From Blastocatellia bacterium (GTDB taxonomy: Bacteria; Acidobacteriota; Blastocatellia; Pyrinomonadales; Pyrinomonadaceae): a stretch of DNA of 64,000 nt. The position numbers were made by a program, and so were the translations under genes. Location: the NCBI GenBank assembly GCA_003168335.1, contig PMSM01000010.1, positions 905,588 through 969,587 on the forward strand, read 5' to 3'. Under the pieces are notes generated by a model. It ran no database searches, was not told where the DNA came from, and worked only from the letters and a program-made list of their open reading frames with translations. Shown piece after piece: positions 37,520 through 45,570 of the stretch; positions within the stretch are counted from its first letter, which is position 1; each line of letters starts with the position of its first letter.

Positions 37520-38460
37520 CAGAGCTGAGCCGGTTGTCAAGGCTTTCTTGATTAAGCGTTACATCGACCAGGCTGTTACTCCAGATATCGAGGTGACGTG
37601 GACCCGGCAGTATCTGTGCGAGGGGCGTGACCCTGATATCGCCAAGGCACTGGATCTGTTTGGCAGCGGCGATTGAAAACTTTAAGAATTGAGACGGCAG
37701 TGACGAGAGTCTGGCCTTCACTCTTATGAGAGAGTCGAAGCGCGACCCTCTTGTTACGAGAGTGCGCCTGAGCGCGCGCAATCACTAACCTACCCGAGAG
37801 AGGTTTTTGTATTCCATTCTTCCTAAATTGTTCGGACTAACAGAGGAGTAGATTTTGAATAGCGGCCAGACTGCGTGCAATTTCGCGGGCGCTTGTATCA
37901 ACGCGAGAAGAACTGGAAAACCGGCCGCCCCGGAGGAAGAGCAAACGAGCGGTACACCCGCCATGATAGACCTGGGTCCGGCAAGCAATCCGCAGTTCAT
38001 CACGCCAACCGCGAAATCGGAAGACGAATTACGGCATTAAGAATTCCGCCAGTAGCTCGCGGTCATTCTGACAAGTTCCTTTGCTCAAAACGGTTGAGTT
38101 GACGCGGCGGGAGCAACCAGCACGCACTGCGTGGGTATGGGTCGCATGACCATAAGCATAACTAGAGAGCTGAGGTAAAGAAGGACGCGTTCAACGTTGC
38201 CGGCGGTTGTCAGATTTAGACATGACGCCGTTGCGTGCTGCTCGCCGCCGCATTTAGATTTGAGGCTTGCCAGAGGGCTGCGGCATGGCTTTCGCATAGC
38301 GCGAATCCGGTTATCGCGAGAGTCATCGCGAGCCACCATGGCGAAAGCTTCGTCAGGTTGTTTTGTCTCTAGTATGGATTCTATCTGTCTCTTAGACGCA
38401 AAGTGATCCTTGTCCAGCACACGCCTTTTCGGAGGGCCTCAAAGAAGCCCAAAAAAACTG
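37520..38460. other. long gap with only decayed sequence
   Basis: Nearly 950 bp carry no convincing gene. ORFs such as 37512-37781 (reverse) and 37855-38040 lack family signal. A partial attC-like sequence lies at 38091-38130. Confidence 0.4.
38091..38130 (-). repeat. isolated half of an attC site
   Basis: The string ggttgagttgacgcggcgg matches the R'-L' half shared by the attC sites at 48195, 59098 and 59752, and gagcaacca continues as in the last one. The other half is missing. It lies 7 kb outside the main cassette array. Confidence 0.55.
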
Positions 38461-38461
38461 C

Positions 38462-38500
38462 TTGACATTGGAATTAGTTCCAAGGTTTACAATGCTTATG
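38462..38500 (+). promoter_or_regulatory. MerR-type promoter with palindromic operator
   Basis: A perfect -35 ttgaca (38462-38467) and a -10 tacaat (38488-38493) are separated by 20 bp, the overlong spacing of MerR-controlled promoters. The spacer holds the perfect dyad TTGGAA-ttag-TTCCAA (38468-38483). Transcription would begin around 38500, so the mRNA of the MerR gene would be leaderless or nearly so. Confidence 0.8.
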
Positions 38501-39004
38501 ATGAATACCAAAGCTGCGAATGGAGGCTTCTGGCGTGTTGGCGAACTGGCGAAGGCGGCCGGTGTCAGCGCAGATACTCTCCGTCATTATGAGAGGAAGG
38601 GATTACTTCGACCGCAACGGTCGCACAATGGTTATCGCGAGTACCCGGAGCATGCGTTCGAGCGCGTGCGGATGATCAGGCAAGCGCTGGCGGTGGGGTT
38701 CACGCTCGATGAACTCCGCGAAGTTTTCAAGGTCTTTGACCGCGGCGGAGCCCCTTGCCATGAAGTACGAAGCCTCGCCGCTACTAAGCTCGCGGAAATT
38801 GAGACTCATTTAGAGGACGTGCTGGCCCTGCGCAACGAACTACGCGCGTCGCTGAAAGAGTGGGATGCGCGCCTCGCGCAGACGGCGTCAGGACAGCGGG
38901 CCTCTCTCTTGAAAATCCTCGCCGCCCGGGACAGTGTGCTGCATTCATCAAATAGTTTTCTCTTACGCAAACCCAACATGAAGCCGAAAGGAAAGAACAA
39001 ATGA
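38498..39004 (+). CDS. MerR-family transcriptional regulator
   Basis: The 168-residue product has the MerR helix-turn-helix with wing (FWRVGELAKAAGVSADTLRHYERKGLLRPQRSHNGYREYPEHAFERVRMIRQAL) and a dimer helix. The motif GGAPCHEVRSLAATKLAEIE has one cysteine at the place where ZntR/CueR-like regulators bind metal, but a second family cysteine is not obvious. ATG codons occur at 38492, 38498 and 38501; the promoter position favours the last two. It heads the operon with the 39001 gene and the MacAB-like exporter, and its ligand is probably an exporter substrate. Confidence 0.88.
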   Translation: MMNTKAANGGFWRVGELAKAAGVSADTLRHYERKGLLRPQRSHNGYREYPEHAFERVRMIRQALAVGFTLDELREVFKVFDRGGAPCHEVRSLAATKLAEIETHLEDVLALRNELRASLKEWDARLAQTASGQRASLLKILAARDSVLHSSNSFLLRKPNMKPKGKNK

Positions 39005-39534
39005 TTAACCGAACGTACATGGGTCTTGGTGTCTCGGTCCTGGCAATCGGGTTGACGGCCGGATTGATAATCCGCGGACAACAGCAGAAAAAGCCCGACG
39101 ACCCGATGACGCAAGAGCAAATGGAAGACATGCATAGACGCGGGGATCAAGCGATGGGCTTCGATCATTTGAAGACGACGCACCATTTCATTCTGGCAAG
39201 AGATGGTGGTTCGATTCAGGTGGAAGCCAACGACCCGAAAGACAAACAAAGCCGCGATCAAATCCGGATGCATCTGCACCACATTGCCATGATGTTCAGC
39301 GACGGCAACTTTGAGATACCGATGTTCGTTCATGCGGAGACGCCCCCCGGAGCGGAGGTCATGCGGAAACTCAAAGCGGAAATGACTTATAAATATGAAG
39401 AAACAGATCGCGGTGCCTTGATTCGAATCACCACCACCAACACGGACGCCCTAGACGCTGTCCACGCCTTCCTGCGATTCCAGATTAAGGAACATATGAC
39501 TGGCGATCCACTTGAGGCGACAGCGAAGCCATAA
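39001..39534 (+). CDS. exported or anchored protein of unknown function
   Basis: The 177-residue product has an N-terminal helix (residues 7-26) and then a periplasmic domain starting GFDHLKTTHHFILARDGGSIQVEANDPKD and ending DALDAVHAFLRFQIKEHMTGDP. The family is met repeatedly in Acidobacteriota beside transporters and is sometimes mislabelled. Histidines in the HH and HLHHI segments could bind metal. Its ATG overlaps the MerR stop by four bases, so it is translationally coupled and under the same promoter. Confidence 0.65.
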   Translation: MINRTYMGLGVSVLAIGLTAGLIIRGQQQKKPDDPMTQEQMEDMHRRGDQAMGFDHLKTTHHFILARDGGSIQVEANDPKDKQSRDQIRMHLHHIAMMFSDGNFEIPMFVHAETPPGAEVMRKLKAEMTYKYEETDRGALIRITTTNTDALDAVHAFLRFQIKEHMTGDPLEATAKP

Positions 39535-39586
39535 ATGAGTTCTAGAGACGCCAAGAGTTCTTCGGTTGGCCAAATGAGGTAAATAC

Positions 39587-42004
39587 ATGCGAGTTCTCGC
39601 TCAGGATTTAAAGTTTGGCATTCGAACACTAGTTGAGAATCCTGTGTTCACCCTGGTCTCTGTCCTGGCGCTCGCAATCGGCGTGGGGGCCAACAGCGCG
39701 ATCTTCAGTGTGATTGACGCCGTGCTGCTGCGCCCTTTGCCATATTACGAATCGCATCGGCTCGTGAAAATCTGGGAAAGACAGCCGCAGTTGGCAAGAG
39801 GCAGCGTTGCTTTCGCGAACTTCAGGGACTGGAAAGATCAAAACCATGTTTTTGAAGAAGTAGCCGCCTACCAAACGGGCGATTACAACCTCACGAGCGG
39901 CGACGAGCCGGAGCAGATTCAAGGAGTTGCCGTTTCTTCAAATCTCTTCACCCTGCTACACGCGCAACCTAGCTCAGGCAATACTTTTCTGCCGGGACAA
40001 GAGAATCAGGGTTCGAGCTCGGACGTAATCCTCAGTCATGACTTGTGGGCAAATAGGTTTGGTTCTGATCCCTCTTTGATTGGGAAAGCCATCAATATAG
40101 ATAACAAGAACTATGTTGTGGTCGGCGTGATGCCTGATAAATTTTACTTCCCCGGCAAGCAGTTTCAATTGTGGTTGCCGCTTTCTATCAACCCCAATTC
40201 GCCGATGGCTGGTCGCGGCATGCACTACTTGCAAGCGATCGGTCGCCTCAAACCTGAGGTCAGCTTAGAGCAAGCCAAAGCAGAGATGGACGCGATCGGC
40301 GGCCGCCTGGAACAACAATATCCGCGAGATAACTCGGGCCATGGAGTAAATGTTTTCTCTTTGCAGGAAGATTCCGCGGCAGGCATTCGTTCAAGTCTGT
40401 TAATGATCCAGTTCGTCGTTGGCTTTGTGCTTCTCATTGCCTGCGCCAATGTCGCGAACCTGCTGCTGGCGCGCGCTACGGCGAGACAAAAGGAAATTGC
40501 TTTACGCAGTGCGCTCGGAGCAAGCCGAACCCGCATTGTGCGTCAGTTGCTCACGGAAAGTATCCTTCTTTCCTTGTTAGGCGGCACTCTGGGTTTAGCT
40601 CTTGCCGCAATCGGTATCCGCCTCCTCGTTACTCTAAGTCCGGGCGGGATTCCGCGAATCGAAGAGAGTGCATTAAATGGATCAGTCGTAGCTTTCACCT
40701 TTCTTACTGCCCTTGCTACGGGAATTGTCTTCGGTCTAGCGCCGGCGCTTCAGATCTCGAAGCCCGATATCAATGAATTGCTTAAAGCTGGAAGCGCCCG
40801 AGGATCTACCAGCGCCGCGAGCAATCGACTGCGCAAGCTCTTTGTAGTTATCGAAGTCGCCCTTTCCCTCGTGCTCTTGATCGGTGCGGGATTAATGATT
40901 AAGAGCTTTGTCAAATTAGTAAGCGTCTCGCCCGGCTTCAATGTCGAAAACATTCTAACTGGAAGTATAACTCTGCCGAATTCAAAGTATAAGGGAAGTC
41001 AAAGAGCCGTTTTCTTACAGCAGGTGTTGGAGCGACTGCAAACCGATCCGCGGGTCATAGCAGCGGGTGCGGTAAGTCATCTCCCGCTAGCGGGCAATGG
41101 TCCAAGCTTTAACTTTGATATCCAGGGCCGTCCAGCGACAATCCCAGGCCAAGAATTCAAAGCCCAGCTGCGCGCTACCAGCCCCGACTATTTTCGCGCA
41201 ATTGGTATTCCTCTACTCGAAGGTCGACAGCTTACTGTCCAGGATTCAAGCAGCTCGCCTAATGTAGTCATTATTAATGATGTGATGGCCCAGCGGTATT
41301 GGCCCAACGAGTCTGCTTTGGACAAGGAGATCAGCATTGACAAAGATGACAAAGGCAGCCCGATATGGCGGCGGATAATAGGCGTCGTGCGTGGAGTGCG
41401 CCATACAAGCTTGGAACTCCAGCCAGAGGCGCAAATGTATACTCCGTACACTCAATTCTCTATGCCCTATATTACACTCGTCTTACACACGAAGACGGCA
41501 GCGCTGGATCTGACCGCAGACGTGCGGCATGCGGTTTCTGCTGTAGACAGGGACCAGCCAATCTCCAATACCAGGACTATGGAGCAAGTTGTATCCGAAT
41601 CTACCGCCCCACGTCGGTTCAATATGGTTCTCCTCAGTCTTTTTGCAGGCTCGGCCTTGTTCCTGGCTTCGATTGGCATATACGGAGTTATTTCTTATCT
41701 GGTCACCCAGCGCACTCGCGAAATTGGTATTCGCTCCGCCTTGGGCGCTCGACGGTTCGACATCCTCAAGCTGGTGATTAGTCAAGGCATGGCCCTGGCA
41801 TTGATTGGCGCAGGAATCGGATTGGCGGCCTCTTTCGCGCTGACCCGCACCGTCTCAAGCCTTCTGTTTAGCGTATCAACAACCGATCCGCTTATTTTCC
41901 TCGAGGTCACTGGCCTGCTTCTCGGTGTGGCCCTATTGGCCTGCTACCTTCCAGCCCGCCGAGCGACTAAGGTGAACCCCATGATTGCTCTCAGGTGTGA
42001 GTGA
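39587..42004 (+). CDS. MacB/FtsX-type ABC transporter permease (ADOP-like)
   Basis: The 805-residue protein has the duplicated FtsX arrangement: an opening helix with MRVLAQDLKFGIRTLVENPVFTLVSVLALAIGVGANSAIFSVIDAVLLRPLPY, a MacB periplasmic core domain, three helices with RQKEIALRSALGASRTRIVRQLLTES, a second core domain, and three final helices with RTREIGIRSALGARRFDILKLVI. This is the acidobacterial duplicated orphan permease form (TIGR03434 type), but it is not orphan here because an adaptor and ATPase follow. Together they would form a MacAB-like exporter for a peptide, siderophore or drug. The gene fills the operon between 39001 and the adaptor. Confidence 0.9.
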   Translation: MRVLAQDLKFGIRTLVENPVFTLVSVLALAIGVGANSAIFSVIDAVLLRPLPYYESHRLVKIWERQPQLARGSVAFANFRDWKDQNHVFEEVAAYQTGDYNLTSGDEPEQIQGVAVSSNLFTLLHAQPSSGNTFLPGQENQGSSSDVILSHDLWANRFGSDPSLIGKAINIDNKNYVVVGVMPDKFYFPGKQFQLWLPLSINPNSPMAGRGMHYLQAIGRLKPEVSLEQAKAEMDAIGGRLEQQYPRDNSGHGVNVFSLQEDSAAGIRSSLLMIQFVVGFVLLIACANVANLLLARATARQKEIALRSALGASRTRIVRQLLTESILLSLLGGTLGLALAAIGIRLLVTLSPGGIPRIEESALNGSVVAFTFLTALATGIVFGLAPALQISKPDINELLKAGSARGSTSAASNRLRKLFVVIEVALSLVLLIGAGLMIKSFVKLVSVSPGFNVENILTGSITLPNSKYKGSQRAVFLQQVLERLQTDPRVIAAGAVSHLPLAGNGPSFNFDIQGRPATIPGQEFKAQLRATSPDYFRAIGIPLLEGRQLTVQDSSSSPNVVIINDVMAQRYWPNESALDKEISIDKDDKGSPIWRRIIGVVRGVRHTSLELQPEAQMYTPYTQFSMPYITLVLHTKTAALDLTADVRHAVSAVDRDQPISNTRTMEQVVSESTAPRRFNMVLLSLFAGSALFLASIGIYGVISYLVTQRTREIGIRSALGARRFDILKLVISQGMALALIGAGIGLAASFALTRTVSSLLFSVSTTDPLIFLEVTGLLLGVALLACYLPARRATKVNPMIALRCE

Positions 42005-42017
42005 GTTTGTAAATCAC

Positions 42018-43274
42018 ATGGATATCCAACGCAAGAGATCCGTTATTCATAGCCGTCGCTTTCGGGTCATCGTAATCTCCTCTTTCGGAATTGCCGCAGT
42101 TTCGCTGGGTGCTCTTGGCCTCTCGCGCCTAAAGCCAGCAGCTCTGGGTGTGGAGCGCGCAGCTCTCGTGATAGATAGTGTTAAGCGCGGTCCAATGGTC
42201 CGCGAGGTGCGTGGCCCTGGCAATCTTATAGCGGAGGACGTCCGGATCATTGCCGCTGCGACTGCCGGAAGAGTGGAGCGCGTTTTGGTTCATCCGGGAA
42301 CTCCTGTGATTGCGGGCACGGTCTTAGTACAGCTAAGTAATCCTGAGCTCGAGCAGTCCGCTGTCGATGCCGAATATCAACTACGCGCCGCCGAGGCGGA
42401 TTATAAGAATCTAAAAGTTCGTCTCGAAAGTGATCGCATGACTCAGCGTGCTGGGGCGGCCACTGTGCACGCCGAATATGAAGAGGCCAAATTGCAAACT
42501 GACACAGACGAAGCGTTGGCAAAAGAGGGATTAGTGCCGCAACTGAGCCTCAAACTTTCTCGTGTCAAGACTGAAGAATTGGCTAATCGTAACACAATCG
42601 AGGAACAACGTCTCGACATCACGAGCCGTTCTGCCAGCGCCCAACTTGATTCGCAGCAGGCGCGCAACTCTCAACTGCAAGCCGTCCTGAAGCTTAAGCG
42701 AGAGCAGGTGCAAAACATGCGAGTACTCGCCGGCACGACCGGTGTGCTACAGCAGATGCAGGTTGAGGAAGGTCAGCAGGTCGCTCCCGGAACAAACCTC
42801 GCTCGCGTGGTCGAGCCTCAGCACTTAAAGGCGGAACTCAAGATCGCTGAAACTCAAGTTAAAGACGTGCGCTTGGGCCAGTCGGCCGAAATTGACACCA
42901 GGAACGGCCTTATCCCGGGGCATGTCTCGCGCATCGACCCTGCTGCCCTGCAGGGAACTGTCACGGTTGACGTAGCGCTGGATGGCCAGCTACCGCAGAG
43001 CGCGCGACCGGACCTAAACATCGATGGCACGATCGAACTGGAACGGTTGAGCGATGTGATTTTCATGGGACACCCGGCTTCGGGCCAAGAGCACAGCACA
43101 GTTGGAATTTTCAAGCTTGAAACGGGGGGTAACGCAGCCGTACGCGTTCAAGTCAAGTTAGGTCGCACCTCGGTAAGTGCGGTGGAAGTGATTGAAGGCT
43201 TACAGCCGGGCGATCAGGTCATTCTTTCAGACACATCGCAGTGGGATGCCTATAGCCGCATTCAATTGAAATGA
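42018..43274 (+). CDS. HlyD/MacA-type periplasmic adaptor subunit
   Basis: The 418-residue product has one N-terminal transmembrane helix (VIVISSFGIAAVSLGALGLSRL), a biotinyl-lipoyl half-motif (GRVERVLVHPGTPVIAGTVLVQLSNPELEQ), a long coiled-coil hairpin (about residues 100-235), the second lipoyl half (GTTGVLQQMQVEEGQQVAPGTNLARVVEP) and beta-barrel domains to the end (GLQPGDQVILSDTSQWDAYSRIQL). It would link the permease to an outer membrane channel. Start chosen at 42018 because upstream codons overlap the permease end. Confidence 0.9.
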   Translation: MDIQRKRSVIHSRRFRVIVISSFGIAAVSLGALGLSRLKPAALGVERAALVIDSVKRGPMVREVRGPGNLIAEDVRIIAAATAGRVERVLVHPGTPVIAGTVLVQLSNPELEQSAVDAEYQLRAAEADYKNLKVRLESDRMTQRAGAATVHAEYEEAKLQTDTDEALAKEGLVPQLSLKLSRVKTEELANRNTIEEQRLDITSRSASAQLDSQQARNSQLQAVLKLKREQVQNMRVLAGTTGVLQQMQVEEGQQVAPGTNLARVVEPQHLKAELKIAETQVKDVRLGQSAEIDTRNGLIPGHVSRIDPAALQGTVTVDVALDGQLPQSARPDLNIDGTIELERLSDVIFMGHPASGQEHSTVGIFKLETGGNAAVRVQVKLGRTSVSAVEVIEGLQPGDQVILSDTSQWDAYSRIQLK

Positions 43275-43361
43275 GAAAGACTAGTGGGAAGATCATTGTT
43301 AGTAAAAATGAATCCTTGAGGCCAGAGATTAGTTTGTCCTGATTTGACTGAGGAGAAAATA

Positions 43362-44069
43362 ATGAACGTACAAGCCGAACCGCTAATTCGTCTGAAAGAT
43401 GTGAAAAAGGTCTTCTACACCGACGAGGTCGAGACTCATGCGCTGTCGGACATCCACCTCGAAATAAGGAATGGCGAGTACGTTTCGATCGCGGGTCCGT
43501 CGGGGTGCGGTAAGTCAACATTGCTCTCAATTCTGGGACTGCTGGATGCGCCGACTGACGGCAGTTATTGGTTGAATGGTCAGCCGGTATCAGAGCTCTC
43601 GCTCTCGGAGAGTGCGCGCATTCGCAATCGTGAAGTTGGTTTCGTCTTTCAGAGCTTTAACCTGATAGGCGACCTTACAGTCTATGAGAACGTCGAGTTG
43701 CCGCTCACTTATCGGGGCATGAAGAGCGCTGAGCGCAAGGAGCGGGTAACCGAGGCGCTTGAAAAAGTCGGCGTGGCTCATCGTAAGAATCACTTGCCGA
43801 GTCATCTCTCAGGTGGGCAGCAGCAAAGAGTGGCCGTGGCGCGGGCGGTAGCAGGCCGACCGAATATTCTCCTTGCTGACGAACCAACCGGCAATTTGGA
43901 TTCTTCGAATGGCGAGGCCGTGATGGAATTGCTGCGCGAACTTCATCGTGATGGAGCGACCATCTGCACAGTCACTCACGATCCGCGTTTCGCCCAACAT
44001 GCTGATCGCATCATTAATCTCTTTGATGGTCGTCTTATTGAAGAAAGCGCGAGTAGGCCAGACCGATGA
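43362..44069 (+). CDS. MacB/LolD-type ABC transporter ATPase
   Basis: The 235-residue protein has Walker A GPSGCGKS, Q-loop FVFQSFNLI, signature LSGGQQQR, Walker B ILLADEP and H-loop TVTHDPRF. It lacks membrane helices, so it is the separate ATPase partner of the FtsX-type permease. A GAGGAG motif precedes the ATG at 43362. It closes the MerR-led operon; an IS6 remnant starts 120 bp downstream. Confidence 0.92.
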   Translation: MNVQAEPLIRLKDVKKVFYTDEVETHALSDIHLEIRNGEYVSIAGPSGCGKSTLLSILGLLDAPTDGSYWLNGQPVSELSLSESARIRNREVGFVFQSFNLIGDLTVYENVELPLTYRGMKSAERKERVTEALEKVGVAHRKNHLPSHLSGGQQQRVAVARAVAGRPNILLADEPTGNLDSSNGEAVMELLRELHRDGATICTVTHDPRFAQHADRIINLFDGRLIEESASRPDR

Positions 44070-44188
44070 CGATTTAGGCGATATGTTGGTAGATGGATCG
44101 CCAACTGCATTGCGGATTGCAAACAAATCAGAGCTGAGAGGACGTCGGATGATCGGAGATTCTGCACCGTCGCTAGTGGGGGAAAGGA

Positions 44189-44682
44189 GGTATTGTCAAC
44201 TTAACTTCAGAAGAAACAAAATCAGGTACTCAGACAGGTTGAATCCACCTTCGTCATTTCATTAATTAACTGTCCCAACGACGCAAGTCGTCTCTTTCCA
44301 TACGGCGAATCTCGACTTCATTACTTCTCGGTAACCGCTCGCTCGGTACAGATGTCTCCCCACCCGGAAGTGTGAGGTAATGATTCCGAGGGCCGCGAGA
44401 AAGCGCTGCGCCTGACCGGCTGATTTGAACCGCCTCATCACCCTCTCTCGCAATCTGGTCGGCTGATGTGAATTCTCCGCTCGGTTGTTCTGATACTTCT
44501 GCCGGCGGTGCTCCACACCCGGCATCACCTCAGCCTTCGCCGCACTGTAGCTCTTTAGCTTGTCTGAAATGATCACACGCGGGACATAGCGCAATCCCTT
44601 CAATAGCCTGCGAAAGAACTTCTTGGCAGCGTTCTTATCTCTTCGGCTTTGGACCAGGATATCCAGCACATCCCCATCCTGA
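44189..44682 (-). mobile_element. truncated IS6-type insertion sequence (3' end)
   Basis: The right-hand end is the terminal sequence ggtattgtcaacttaa (44189-44204), shared with 55455 and with the MITE at 29202. The inner part encodes the C-terminal transposase half. The 5' half and the other end are missing. The break falls at about 44682, where a beheaded resolvase begins in the opposite direction. Confidence 0.8.
44262..44682 (-). pseudogene. IS6-family transposase, C-terminal half
   Basis: The frame reads QDGDVLDILVQSRRDKNAAKKFFRRLLKGL...VIISDKLKSYSAAKAEV...NNRAENSHQPTRLRERVMRRFKS, the DDE catalytic half of an IS6/IS240-like transposase. The second acidic residue lies in ISDK and the final glutamate in RAENSH. 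The first catalytic aspartate and the N-terminal HTH are gone. The protein would be inactive. Confidence 0.85.
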
Positions 44683-44684
44683 CA

Positions 44685-45128
44685 GGCACGCGGCTGCAGC
44701 GACCAGAGTTTGACCGCTTACAGGGCGATATCTTCGCCGGCAAGGTCAAGACTGTAATCATCTGGAAGCTGGATCGTTTGAGTCGCAACCTGCGTGATGG
44801 CGTCAACGTCCTGGCTGACTGGGCGGAGAAGGGGTTGAAGATCATAGTTGTGACGCAGCAACTCGAACTAAACGGCGTGATCGGCCGCACCATCGCTGCG
44901 TTATTGCTAGGTCTGGCTGAAATCGAGCACGGCAACATAAGGGAACGTCAGAAGGCAGGTATCGAGGCGGCCAAGGCTCGAGGCGTGTATACCGGACGAA
45001 CAGTCGGCAGCACTAAGGCGAACCCTGGGAGGGCACGGGAGTTGAAGAGGAAGGGGCTCAGTATGAACGAGATCGCTACCGCTCTCGGCGTAAGCACGCG
45101 CACAGTAACGCGCTATTTGGGTTCCTGA
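44685..45128 (+). pseudogene. serine recombinase/resolvase lacking its N-terminus
   Basis: The frame from 44685 reads LTGTRLQRPEFDRLQGDIFAGKVKTVIIWKLDRLSRNLRDG, the resolvase catalytic domain after the active-site serine, then ELNGVIGRTIAALLLGLAEIEHGNIRERQKAGIEAAK and a C-terminal HTH (KGLSMNEIATALGVSTRTVTRYLGS). The usual first 45 residues with YARVST are missing. An ATG at 44649 exists but its first codons lie in IS6 sequence. The site looks like a fusion of two mobile-element relics. Confidence 0.8.
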
Positions 45129-45258
45129 AATTCCAACACTTCGCTAACTACTGCTGTCCACGTATACTTGCCACAAGTGGAACAAATCGGCCCGTAATAC
45201 CAATCTCCAATTTTGGGTTCTTTGTCGGCCGTATATGATCCTCCACTGCGAAGTCTAG

Positions 45259-45340
45259 ACGCCCAACGTCAGAGTTGGCCGGGCGGCGCGAATTCATTCA
45301 AGCTTCGCCGGACCAAGCAAATTGAGAAAGAGGCTATCTA
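45259..45340 (-). repeat. attC site (e), probably incomplete
   Basis: Begins with the core gcccaac and continues gtcagagttggccgggcgg, cgcgaattcattcaagcttc and gccggaccaagcaaattgag, closely following the site at 59098. The distal R'' core is not clear; a GTTAGAC at 45373 may be it. This is the left limit of the array. Confidence 0.65.
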
Positions 45341-45570
45341 ATGTAATTGAAGCAGGCGTCTCCTGCCGAGAGTTGTTAGACTCGGGGCACCGCAAGACGA
45401 TTATTCTTGACCGGAGCCCACCCCTTAGCGGAAACTTGATTCAGGCATCTGTCGTGGTTCGACCCGAAGCCTACGACACTCCTTCTTACCGGTTCTTCCG
45501 GGGCCAACGACCGCGGTACCGAAGACTCTTCCAATAGACGCCGGCTCCCGTTCAGCTTCGAGTTAAAACA

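Noticed and set aside
37855-38040. A 61-codon ORF between sdpR and the MerR gene
   Set aside because: There is an AGGAG near 37841, but composition is poor and the sequence has no recognisable feature, so it was not listed as a gene.
44649-45128. The resolvase as the missing recombinase of the integron
   Set aside because: It is a serine recombinase fragment, not a tyrosine recombinase of the IntI type, and lacks its catalytic serine.
45322-45537. A 71-codon ORF upstream of the histidine kinase
   Set aside because: It starts inside an attC site, has no ribosome binding site and shows no protein-like pattern.
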